From an uncultured Bacteroidia bacterium (GTDB lineage: Bacteria > Bacteroidota > Bacteroidia > Bacteroidales > UBA932): a DNA stretch of 64,000 bases. The stretch is taken from positions 1 to 64,000 of the forward strand of contig CADAIT010000012.1 of the NCBI GenBank assembly GCA_902788095.1, in the 5' to 3' direction. This document shows, in pieces, positions 1-9,900 of the stretch. The stretch's first letter is position 1, and every line of letters starts with the position of its first letter. Below the pieces are notes generated by a model that saw nothing but the letters and a program-made list of their open reading frames with translations, made no database searches and was not told the origin of the DNA. A program made the translations under genes and the position numbers.

Positions 1-273
1 GTTTCTCTAAAGAAACTGACGCTCGTTTAAATTAGAAATTGTTGTTACAACTTCCGGTACTTGCTTGTACTTCCTTTCAGTCTTTTCAATGAGCTTTTTT
101 TATTCTTTGTCTATTTTTCCAATCTCTTCGTCAAACTTGGTTTCCGGTCCTCACGACCAAAAGGTCGCTCCGGTCCTCAACCTGCGTTTTCCTTGACCTT
201 GGAAAAATATCTCAAAGAACTTTAAGCCTCCCTTTCGGGGGTTAAAAATCCCGCTCGTTTCCGAACGGGAATG
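1..273 (-). promoter_or_regulatory. rRNA operon leader with boxA-like antitermination element
   Basis: No protein gene is visible here. Read leftward, the stretch holds GCTCATTGAAAAGA (positions 94 to 81), which resembles the boxA/TGCTCTTTGAAA antitermination element of bacterial rRNA leaders, followed by a conserved-looking tract containing GGAAGTACAAGCAAGTACCG (about 76 to 57). A strong promoter lies immediately upstream at 274-304. A GC-rich hairpin near 250-270 lies at the 5' end. I infer that a 16S rRNA gene begins just beyond the left edge on the minus strand; the gene itself is not in the window. Confidence 0.6.
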
Positions 274-304
274 CAAAGGTAGTAACTATTTTTGAACCCG
301 CAAA
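274..304 (-). promoter_or_regulatory. Bacteroidota sigma-A promoter driving the rRNA leader
   Basis: On the minus strand TTTG (304-301), a 19-nt spacer and TACCTTTG (281-274) match the Bacteroidota -33/-7 consensus exactly. The surrounding 300-350 stretch is very AT-rich, as expected of an UP-like region. It points at the boxA leader and away from the neighbouring protein gene. Confidence 0.75.
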
Positions 305-436
305 TTTTTTTGAGAATTTTTTTAAGAAATTTTTTAATTATTCTGCAAGTGTGTGCAAATCAATAACTTAGCAACAACGAAAAGCGCAAACAGCTGAACA
401 GCAATCACTTACGCACAATAAGCGGGTTTTACGGGT

Positions 437-832
437 TCAAAGCCGCTCGACAAAGGCCCGGGCCTCCTGTGAGCGAGGAAGGAAACGCTTCGCGGCGCGG
501 ACCCAGGCATCGGCCTCGTCTTCTCCTACGCCCTTGAGGGGGAACTCCGCCTTGACATCCCCGCACTGAGCCGTAATGACCACGCTGAGGGCAGTCTGGC
601 TCATTGAACCGGCCGTTTCCATGCGGTCCAGGACTTCTCCGGAGACAAAAATTTCGATACCGTCCTCCCCTACTGTATGCCCGCCGGCTTCCAGCATCTG
701 GGCAAAACGTTGCACAAGGATCTCCTGCGCCGCTGCCGGCACGGACGTCGAATCCACTCTTATAGAATACTCGCGCGCATATACGCTCGCGCATGCAAAC
801 AAAACCGCAAGAGAGAGAAAAACTTTTTTCAT
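437..832 (-). CDS. small secreted protein of unknown function
   Basis: 131 residues. A typical signal peptide (MKKV, hydrophobic LAVLFACASVYA, cleavage near residue 19) is followed by an Ile-Arg-Val-Asp stretch and a mixed alpha/beta-looking soluble domain of about 110 residues. There is no lipobox cysteine and no recognised motif. The pattern of a charged strand, a helix rich in Gln/Ala/Leu and a Gly-rich turn resembles small periplasmic proteins, but I cannot assign a family. It lies 62 nt downstream of the membrane-protein gene at 895-1650 on the same strand with no promoter between them, so it is probably the last gene of the suhB-led operon, just before the rRNA promoter. Confidence 0.6.
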   Translation of the reverse strand: MKKVFLSLAVLFACASVYAREYSIRVDSTSVPAAAQEILVQRFAQMLEAGGHTVGEDGIEIFVSGEVLDRMETAGSMSQTALSVVITAQCGDVKAEFPLKGVGEDEADAWVRAAKRFLPRSQEARAFVERL

Positions 833-894
833 ATCTGAATCAATCTACAAAACGCTGCGACAAAAATCGGGCCCGAAGGGAACTCGCCCCGCGA

Positions 895-1650
895 CTACTT
901 CTCCTCGTCTTCTCCCGGAACATAGACATGGAGGAACCAAGCCTTCTTGAAGGCATCGTTGAAATCTTTTTTCCGCCTATCCTCATTCCTTTGGGGATTG
1001 ATGCCGCCGTAAACGTCGTACAGATGCCTCATGTACTCCCAGAGGAGGTATATGAAAAGTATCAGGCCGGCAACGCAAGCGATTGCTATGGGCCAGGCCG
1101 TGCATTTCATTCCGGGAGTATTCAGCAGCAGGAACAAGCTGAGCCCCAGCATCGAACAGGATATAAAGTTGATTATGTAAAAGGAGTATGTTTCGGCGCT
1201 GAAAAGGTTCTTTTTCACAAAGAGCCGCCATGACAAGACGTCGTCCTTGAGCGTAAACGGCTTGGCATTCAGTTTCATTGTCATCGCAAACATGGCCTGA
1301 ACGTTTTTCTTGGTCACTTTGTCCTCTTTCAGGTACGGCATTTTGGTGAGGGTGGAACAGGTAATCCAGTGCACTTCCTTGTACACGCGGTAGCGGATGA
1401 CGATTTTGCAGAACATTACGCCAACCAGGGCTGCCACCAAGGACAGTATCCCGCTGTTCAATACCTCCTGCTGCTTTTCCCCGAAAGCGAGGGATACCAT
1501 AAGGCCGCACACGACCAGATACAGGTTTATGACCAGGTCGCGTTTTTCCTGCTGCACGCCAAGTTCTTTGCAGGCAAGCTCATAGATTTTGGACCAGTCG
1601 TGGCTCACCGACAATTTGAGGTCCTCAGGGTTTATGGTAAAATTATTCAT
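895..1650 (-). CDS. four-helix membrane protein of unknown function
   Basis: 251 residues, no signal peptide. Hydrophobic segments at about 41-57, 68-86, 152-175 and 187-207 predict four membrane spans, with charged cytoplasmic regions at both ends and a Lys-rich middle loop (residues about 95-145). The pattern is of two membrane hairpins separated by a soluble loop. The C-terminus is acidic (GEDEEK). I do not recognise the family. Its start overlaps the 3' end of the suhB-like gene by 8 nt, so the two are probably translationally coupled. Function cannot be inferred from the neighbour, which is a common housekeeping phosphatase. Confidence 0.6.
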   Translation of the reverse strand: MNNFTINPEDLKLSVSHDWSKIYELACKELGVQQEKRDLVINLYLVVCGLMVSLAFGEKQQEVLNSGILSLVAALVGVMFCKIVIRYRVYKEVHWITCSTLTKMPYLKEDKVTKKNVQAMFAMTMKLNAKPFTLKDDVLSWRLFVKKNLFSAETYSFYIINFISCSMLGLSLFLLLNTPGMKCTAWPIAIACVAGLILFIYLLWEYMRHLYDVYGGINPQRNEDRRKKDFNDAFKKAWFLHVYVPGEDEEK

Positions 1651-2431
1651 TGTACGGGAGTTTTTTCAAGTGTTTGCCGATAATGGTGTTGAGGGTGGCC
1701 AGGTTTTGGGCCGAATTGGCACCGGCCACGAGCATAGGCCCGTTCTGCCAGCTTAAAGGAGCGCCGCCGAGCCCGCTTGCGAACCCGCCGGCCTCGTGAA
1801 GAATCAGGAGCGCCGCCGCACAATCCCACGGCTGGACCCGAAGTTCGAAATAGAGGTCGCAAAGGCCTGCGGCGAGGTAACACAGTTCCAGGGCGCAGCC
1901 TCCGAAGCGGCGGACATCGTTGCAGCGGGCATACGCGTCCATGATGATGCGGTTGCACACGGGCGCGAATTCCTTACGGTACAGGCTCATGGCCGTACAG
2001 AGCAGCCCATCCTCGAATACACGATCCGACACCTGTATCTTTTTTCGGCCCCAGCGTGCGCCTTTCCCCGCGCGTGCGGTGAAAAGGTCCCCGGTGGAAG
2101 GGTTGAAAACGACGCCGAGGATAATCCGGCCCTTGCGGGAGAGCGCCACGCTCACGGCATACTCCGGGATACCCCTGGAAAAATTGGCCGTGCCGTCGAT
2201 GGGGTCGATAATCCACACATACTCCCGGTCGCAAATACGGAGGTCGTTCTCTTCCCCCAGAAAACCGCTTCCGGGCAGTATCTCGGCAAGGCGGTCGGCC
2301 AAAAAGGCCTGTATCTCCTTGTCGGCCGAAGTGACCAGATTCTCAAAGCCGCCTTTGCTCTCCACGGTGAAATCCCTTTTGAGGGCCAGGGCGCCGGCCT
2401 CCCGGACGATGGCAACTACTTTCTTTAGCAT
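1643..2431 (-). CDS. suhB: inositol monophosphatase family protein (SuhB-like)
   Basis: 262 residues from MLKKVVAI. All signatures of the Mg-dependent, Li-sensitive phosphatase family are present: GEEN after FLG (motif A), WIIDPIDGTANF (motif B, metal ligands Asp and Asp) and WDCAAA near residue 210 (motif C). The family hydrolyses inositol-1-phosphate or related sugar and nucleotide phosphates; in enterobacteria SuhB also joins the rRNA antitermination complex, which is notable because a boxA leader lies less than 2 kb away. The substrate cannot be read from sequence. An in-frame upstream Met at 2575 would add 48 residues with no family similarity and would lie upstream of the promoter, so I reject it. 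Confidence 0.85.
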   Translation of the reverse strand: MLKKVVAIVREAGALALKRDFTVESKGGFENLVTSADKEIQAFLADRLAEILPGSGFLGEENDLRICDREYVWIIDPIDGTANFSRGIPEYAVSVALSRKGRIILGVVFNPSTGDLFTARAGKGARWGRKKIQVSDRVFEDGLLCTAMSLYRKEFAPVCNRIIMDAYARCNDVRRFGGCALELCYLAAGLCDLYFELRVQPWDCAAALLILHEAGGFASGLGGAPLSWQNGPMLVAGANSAQNLATLNTIIGKHLKKLPYNE

Positions 2432-2451
2432 ACACAGTCTTTTTACGAGCG

Positions 2452-2483
2452 TAAAATTAGCAATAATCCCGCGACCCTGCAAA
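2452..2483 (-). promoter_or_regulatory. promoter of the suhB-like operon
   Basis: Minus strand TTTG (2483-2480), a 20-nt spacer and TAATTTTA (2459-2452), one base from the TAnnTTTG consensus. It would give a leader of roughly 20 nt before the ATG at 2431 and excludes the longer start. Confidence 0.45.
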
Positions 2484-2500
2484 TTTCCGGAAATCGAATC

Positions 2501-2550
2501 TGGCAGCGCCTGCCAAATTGTCAGTTCGGGCCGATTGGCACAGCTGTTGA
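2501..2550 (+). promoter_or_regulatory. candidate sigma-54 promoter with upstream palindrome for groESL
   Basis: TTGGCAC (2535-2541), five bases and TTGA (2547-2550) match the sigma-54 -24/-12 pattern TGGCAC-N5-TTGC except for the last base, with exactly ten bases between the GG and the G of the -12 element. No TAnnTTTG box is present between here and the groES start. A perfect palindrome TGGCAG-CGC-CTGCCA lies at 2501-2515, placed like an operator. No CIRCE element is seen. Confidence 0.4.
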
Positions 2551-2589
2551 TTAACTTCAGTCGGCCGCTTGACATTCCGGGCTCCCGCT

Positions 2590-2617
2590 TGTCATTCTGA
2601 GCGAAGCGAAGAATCTC
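2590..2617 (+). repeat. interspersed GTCATTCTGAGCGAAGCGAAGAATC-type repeat, copy 1
   Basis: A short imperfectly palindromic repeat (GTCATTCTGAGCGAAGCG followed by AAGAATCTC) in the groES 5' region. Related copies lie at 2924-2952 and 13795-13820. This repeat type is widespread in bacterial genomes; its role is not settled. Confidence 0.7.
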
Positions 2618-2652
2618 ATCGGCACAAAGAAACTGATTAAAAACACAATATC

Positions 2653-4589
<1,937 letters not shown>

Positions 4590-4603
4590 TCCCTATCATG
4601 AGG

Positions 4604-4713
4604 TGTGACACCTAATCGCCACATTTTCAATCATTTTCTATACAATCCTCGTTCAGATTTTGAACGAGGATTTTGCTTTAACCACCTGTCAGACAGATGA
4701 TTAGCTATCACAA
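4604..4713 (+). repeat. ~110-bp palindromic element with central hairpin (copy A), also groESL terminator
   Basis: The central hairpin AATCCTCGTTCA-GATTT-TGAACGAGGATT (4644-4672) is followed by TTTT and can act as the groESL terminator. Outer arms are TGTGACA..TAA (from 4604) and TTAGCTATCACAA (4701-4713). The same architecture occurs at 5600-5706 and five times at 34168-34807. Confidence 0.65.
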
Positions 4714-4723
4714 TTCCCGGGGC

Positions 4724-4754
4724 TTGGATAGGTCTGAAAAAATGTGTAGCTTTG
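4724..4754 (+). promoter_or_regulatory. promoter of the DUF3737 gene
   Basis: TTG (4724-4726), 20-nt spacer, TAGCTTTG (4747-4754). The -7 box overlaps a potential upstream ATG at 4752, which therefore cannot be the start. The next in-frame ATG (4761) lies only 6 nt beyond the box, so the mRNA would have almost no leader. Confidence 0.6.
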
Positions 4755-4760
4755 TATGCT

Positions 4761-5609
4761 ATGGAAACAATAAAAGATAAATACTTCGAGGGCGAACGTC
4801 CCTTATATTGCAAGAAGAACGGCCTGTATCTGGAGCATGTCTCCATCGGCCCGGGAGAATCCTCCCTAAAGGAAGGTGCAAACATTGAGGCAGTTGCGTG
4901 TGAATTCAACGGCAAGTATCCCTTCTGGGAATGTGACGGATTCACCGTGCGCAACTGCATTTTCCGGGAAGGCGCCCGCGCCGCCCTGTGGTACAGCCGC
5001 GGCTGCAAAATGTACGACACGCTGGTGGAAGCGCCCAAAATGTTCCGCCGCATCAGCGACGTTTATCTGGAAAACGTGAAAATGCCCATGGCCCAGGAAA
5101 CGTTCTGGGACTGCTCGGACATCAAGCTCCGCAATGTGGTGACGGCCGATGCCAACTACATTTTCATGCACTGCGAGAACATAGACATCGACGGGTATGA
5201 ACTGCACGGGAACTATTCTTTCCAGTACGCCAAGAATGCCGTCATCCGCAATGCCAACCTCCAGACCAAAGACGCTTTCTGGGAGAGCGAGAACGTCACG
5301 GTTTACGACTCCGTCATCAACGGCGAGTTCCTGGGCTGGTATGCCAAGAACCTTCGCCTGGTGCGCTGCCACATCGGCGGGTCCCAGCCCCTGTGTTACT
5401 GTGAAAACCTCATCCTGGAAGACTGCACCTTTGCCGATGACGCAGACCTCGCCTTCGAGTACTCTTCTGTCCAAGCCACGGTGAAGGGACATATTGTCTC
5501 GGTGAAGAATCCCCGCACCGGCGTCATCAAGGCCGGCTCCATCGGGGAGGTCATCCTGGATGAGAACATCAAAGCGCCCGGTGATTGCCGGATATCCCAT
5601 GACAACTAA
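4761..5609 (+). CDS. DUF3737 family right-handed beta-helix protein
   Basis: 282 residues from METIKDKYF. The protein is a run of short strands with repeated asparagine, cysteine and aromatic turns (for example LRNVVTADANYIFMHCEN and VIRNANLQTKDAFWESEN), typical of the DUF3737 family, which is predicted to fold as a beta-helix related to pectate-lyase-like proteins. No signal peptide, so it is cytoplasmic. The biochemical role of the family is unknown to me. The gene is bracketed by two copies of the ~110-bp palindromic element; the right copy overlaps its last codons and supplies the stop. The ATG at 4752 is rejected because it lies within the promoter -7 box. Confidence 0.8.
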   Translation: METIKDKYFEGERPLYCKKNGLYLEHVSIGPGESSLKEGANIEAVACEFNGKYPFWECDGFTVRNCIFREGARAALWYSRGCKMYDTLVEAPKMFRRISDVYLENVKMPMAQETFWDCSDIKLRNVVTADANYIFMHCENIDIDGYELHGNYSFQYAKNAVIRNANLQTKDAFWESENVTVYDSVINGEFLGWYAKNLRLVRCHIGGSQPLCYCENLILEDCTFADDADLAFEYSSVQATVKGHIVSVKNPRTGVIKAGSIGEVILDENIKAPGDCRISHDN

Positions 5610-5706
5610 CTCATTGACACAGAGCGAGTAACATACTATTCCTCGTTCAAAATCCGAACGAGGATTGTGCAGGAAAACACTGATACAGAAACACTTAACT
5701 GTCACA
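5600..5706 (+). repeat. ~110-bp palindromic element (copy B) spanning the DUF3737 stop codon
   Basis: Central hairpin ATTCCTCGTTC..GAACGAGGATT (about 5638-5666), left arm beginning TGACAACTAAC (which contains the DUF3737 stop TAA at 5607-5609) and right arm TTAACTGTCACA (5695-5706), ending 2 nt before the ATG of the next gene. It also offers a terminator hairpin for DUF3737. Confidence 0.55.
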
Positions 5707-5708
5707 CT

Positions 5709-6899
5709 ATGACTTACAACTTTGACCAATGCCCGGACCGCCGGGGTACCGAAAGTGTAAAATGGGACCTGTATCCCGGAACGCTGCCCCTTTGGGTGGC
5801 CGACATGGATTTCAAGGTGGCTCCGGAGATTCAGGAGGCCCTGCAGAAGCGCCTGGAGCACGGGGTGTTCGGCTATGAACTGGTGCCGGACAGCTACTTT
5901 GAAGCCATGAGCCGATGGTTCGCGCAGCGGCATGGATGGGAGGATATCGGCAGGGACAACATTGTGCCCACCACCGGCGTCATTGCCGCATACAGCGCCG
6001 CCATCAAGGCCATGACCGTTCCCGGGGACAAAGTGATGGTGATGACGCCCTGCTATAACGCCTTCTTCCCGGCCATCCGCAACAACAAGTGCGTGCAGCT
6101 GGACAGCCCGCTCAGTTACAACGGCCGCTACATCGTGGACTGGAACGACCTGGAAAAGAAGGCCGCGGAGGCCAAGGTGCTGCTGCTCTGCAACCCTCAC
6201 AATCCCGCCGGACGCGTCTGGACGCGGGAGGAACTTTTGCTGATAGCGGAAATCTGTCGCCGGAACCGGGTTTTCGTAATTTCCGACGAAATCCACGGCG
6301 AACTCACCTACCCCGGCCACGACTACACCCCCTGGGCCACCCTGCCGGAGGAATATGTAGCCAATTCCGTTTCCTGCATCTCCCCGACCAAGGCGTTCAA
6401 CCTGGCGGGCATCCAGATAGCCAACATTTACGCCAAAGACCCGGCCGTCCTGGCAAAAATGGACCGCGCCATCAACGACAATGAGTGCTGCGACGTAAAC
6501 GTGTTCGGCGTCACCGCCCTCAAGGCCGCCTATACGTCGGGCGGCGAATGGCTGGACCAGCTGCGTAACTACCTGTATCACAACGCAAGAACCGTATCCT
6601 GTTTCCTGGAAGACGAACTGCCTGCCGTGAACGTACTTCCGCTGGAAGGCACCTATCTGATGTGGGCCGACTGCCGGGGCGCCCTGCGCAAGGGCGAACC
6701 GCTGGAAGGGTTCAGCGAGCGTTTCGGCAAGTTCCTCCAGGAAAAAGTGCAGCTCACCCTGAGCGCCGGTTCCATTTACGGCGCCGCCGGCGAGGGTTTC
6801 ATGCGCATAAACATCGCCTGCCCGCGCAGCCGCCTGCTGGACGGCATGCAGCGCCTGATTGTAGGTTACGAAGCTTATAAATCCACCCCCTGGAAATAA
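5709..6899 (+). CDS. MalY/PatB-type cystathionine beta-lyase (PLP aminotransferase fold)
   Basis: 396 residues from MTYNFDQCPDRRGTESVKWD, the usual N-terminus of the family; an upstream Met at 5667 lies inside the palindromic element and adds nothing recognisable. Fold-type I PLP enzyme: NPHNPAGR (about residue 167), SDEIHGEL (Asp/His near the cofactor) and SPTKAFNLAG with the Schiff-base lysine. Members cleave C-S bonds of cystathionine or cysteine conjugates, releasing homocysteine or thiols plus pyruvate and ammonia. No methionine-pathway neighbour supports a specific substrate. The macroglobulin gene starts 9 nt downstream, so co-transcription is likely although the functions look unrelated. 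Confidence 0.88.
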   Translation: MTYNFDQCPDRRGTESVKWDLYPGTLPLWVADMDFKVAPEIQEALQKRLEHGVFGYELVPDSYFEAMSRWFAQRHGWEDIGRDNIVPTTGVIAAYSAAIKAMTVPGDKVMVMTPCYNAFFPAIRNNKCVQLDSPLSYNGRYIVDWNDLEKKAAEAKVLLLCNPHNPAGRVWTREELLLIAEICRRNRVFVISDEIHGELTYPGHDYTPWATLPEEYVANSVSCISPTKAFNLAGIQIANIYAKDPAVLAKMDRAINDNECCDVNVFGVTALKAAYTSGGEWLDQLRNYLYHNARTVSCFLEDELPAVNVLPLEGTYLMWADCRGALRKGEPLEGFSERFGKFLQEKVQLTLSAGSIYGAAGEGFMRINIACPRSRLLDGMQRLIVGYEAYKSTPWK

Positions 6900-6908
6900 C
6901 AAATAACG

Positions 6909-9900
6909 ATGAAATTCTTTTTGAAAGCATGGGCGGCCGCCATCCTCTGCATGGCTGCTGCAGCCTGCGGCTCCCGTAGCATAGCCCCGGAACCGTCGGC
7001 CAGTGAATTCGCTCCTTATATCAAAGCCTATACCGGCGGCATGGTGCCGGAAAACGCGGAACTGCGCGTGGACCTGACCGAGGACGCCGCAGGACAAAAC
7101 CCGCAGACCCTGTTCCAGTTTGAACCGCCCATTGCAGGCAGCGCCCGCTGGAACAACGCCTCCTCCGTAAGTTTCATTCCCGCCGACGGTGCCCTGAAGG
7201 CCGGTCAGACCTACAAAGCCACCTTCCACCTGGAGAAAATCCGCGAAGGCGCACCCACTTTCGTGTATCCGCTGTTGGTGAAGGGCAAAACGGCCGACGG
7301 CGGCAACACCGTGCTGGTGAAAGACAACGGCCGTGCCTTCCGCGTGGAACAAGTGGCCCTGAAAGACGGGCTTGTGGAGGTGAGTCTGTCCCGGACTCCG
7401 GTCAACGCCTCCCTCCGGGGCATGGTAGAGTTGGACGGTGCCGCACGCAGTTACACGCAGGTGCAGGATAATCTGCTGCTGGTCTTCTTTGAAGGACAGC
7501 AGGAAGACCTCACCCTCACGCTGGACGCCGGGCTCAAAAGCGCCGACGGAGAAGTCCTGGGAGAGCCCTATACCTATACTTTCCTCCGGCAAGAGCAGAA
7601 GCCTGCCGTGCAGATATCGCTGAAAGGCAACATTCTGCCGGAGAAAGACAAGTTCTTCCTCCCCTTCCGCGCCGTGAATCTGAGCGCGGTGGAAGTCCGC
7701 GTGGTGAAAATTTACGAGAAAAATGTCCTCATGTATTTGCAGGACAACGAACTGGAGCGGGGAGGCAATGCCCTGCGCCGGGGCGGCCGCCTGATTTACC
7801 GGGGCGATGTGCAGCTGGACCCCTCCAAGGACCTGCACAGCTGGAACGAGCACAGCATCGACCTGGGCGGGCTCATCAAAAAGGAGCCGGGCGCCATTTA
7901 CCGCGTGCGGCTGAGTTTCCGTCAGGACCAGTCGCTCTATGGCGGAGCGGAGGCCCTGTTGCAGCCTTCCGCCCCGTCCGGGCAGCCGTCGGCAGAAGAC
8001 GAGGCCATCTGGGACCGGCCCAGCAGCTATTACTGGGACAACGACTACGACTGGAACCTCTATAACTGGGAAGACGCCGAGGACCCCTCCAAACCGTCCT
8101 ACTACATGGACAACGAGCGTTTCCCCGTGGTGCAGCTGCTGGCCTCCGACATCGGCCTGGTGGCGGAATACGCCGACGGTGAAAAGCTGTGGGTGGCCGC
8201 TACGGACCTCCTTACCGGCGATCCCCTGCCCGGCGCCAAGCTGGAGGTATATGACTTCCAGCTCCAGTGCATCGGCAAGGGAAAGACGGACGGCAAAGGC
8301 CTGGCCGATTTCACCTTGGAGCACAAGCCCTTTGCCATTGTGGCCAAGGCGGGCGGCAGCACGGCCTATCTCAAGACCACCCTGGACGGAGAGCGCTCCC
8401 TGAGCCGCTTCGACGTAGGCGGTGAAACCGTCCGGCAGGGCCTCAAAGCCTTCATTTATGGCGAGCGCGGCGTATGGCGCCCCGGCGACACCCTGCACGT
8501 GAACATGCTGCTCAGCGACAAAGGGCACAATCTTCCGGGCGGCCATCCTGCCACCCTGGAGCTCTACACCCCGGAAGGCCGGTTCCACACCCGTATGGTG
8601 CGCACCGGCGTGGACGGCTTCTTCTCCTACGACATCCCCACCCGCGCCGATGACCCCACAGGCTATTGGAATGCCTATTTCAAGGTGGGCGGAAGCAGTT
8701 TCCACAAAATCCTGCACATTGAAACCATCAAGCCCAACCGGCTCAAAATCCACGCACAATACCCCTCCGTGCTGGAAGCCGGCGACAAACGGACGGCACA
8801 GATCGACGCCCAATGGCTCACCGGCGGTGCGGCAAGCGGTGCCAAGGCCCGCGCCCAGCTCACCTTGCGGCGCATGAAAGGCTCTCCGTTCCAGGGTTTC
8901 GAGGCATACAACTTCAACAATCCCGCCTCGCAGTTCAAGGAGGCCCAGGCCGAACTGTTCTCAAGCTGGCTGGACGGCAACGGCGGCGCCACCGTTCAAC
9001 TGGCCCTGCCCGAAGCCACCGACGCCCCCGGCATGCTGGAGGCCTTCGTGGTTACCTCCGTGGAAGAAAAAGGCGGCGACGAGAGCTTCACCACCCAAAC
9101 CCTTCCCTTCTCCCCGTACAGCGCCTACGTGGGCATCAAGCTGCCCAAGGGCGACTACCTGGAAACGGACAAGACCCACGCCATCGGCCTGGCCGTGGTG
9201 GACGCGAAAGGCCGTCCCGTCAGGGGCCACTCGCTGGAATATGTGCTGTATAAGGTAGGCTGGAACTGGTGGTGGGACATCCAGGGCCAGGGACTCGACA
9301 CCTATGTAAACGGCAATTCCGTCAAGGTGGTGATGCAGGGACTCCTGACATCGGCCACGCAGGATGTCATGCTCAACGTGAACGTTCCCAAGGATGATTG
9401 GGGCCGCTACCTGCTGCTGGTACGGGACCGCGAGTCCGGCCACGTGAGCGGACAGAGCTTCCTGGCCGACTGGCCGGACTACGAAGGCCGTGCGGGCCGC
9501 CGGGATCCGGAAATGCTCACCATGCTCAGTTTCTCCACGGACAAGCCTTCTTATACCGTAGGCGAGCAGGCGACCGTTTACATTCCTGCCGCACAGGGCG
9601 CCCGGGCCTTGGTTTCACTGGAAAATGCCGGAAGCGTACTGCACCGCGAATGGGTAAGCCTCTCGGAGAAAGACACGCCCTGGCGTTTTGCCGTCACACC
9701 GGAAATGGCGCCCAACATTTACGTGCACATCACCTTGCTGCAACCCTACGGCAACACGGTGAACGACCTCCCGCTCCGTCTGTACGGCGTGCAGCGCGTG
9801 CGGGTGGAAAACCCCGGTTCCAAACTGCACCCGCAGGTACAGATGCCGGACAAACTGCATCCGGAAGAGGCTTTCACCATCAAGGTATCGGAGAAAAACG

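Noticed and set aside
4866-8813. Very long antisense ORF over the DUF3737, malY and macroglobulin genes
   Set aside because: Shadow of GC-rich codon usage; crosses three clearly coding genes and two repeat elements.
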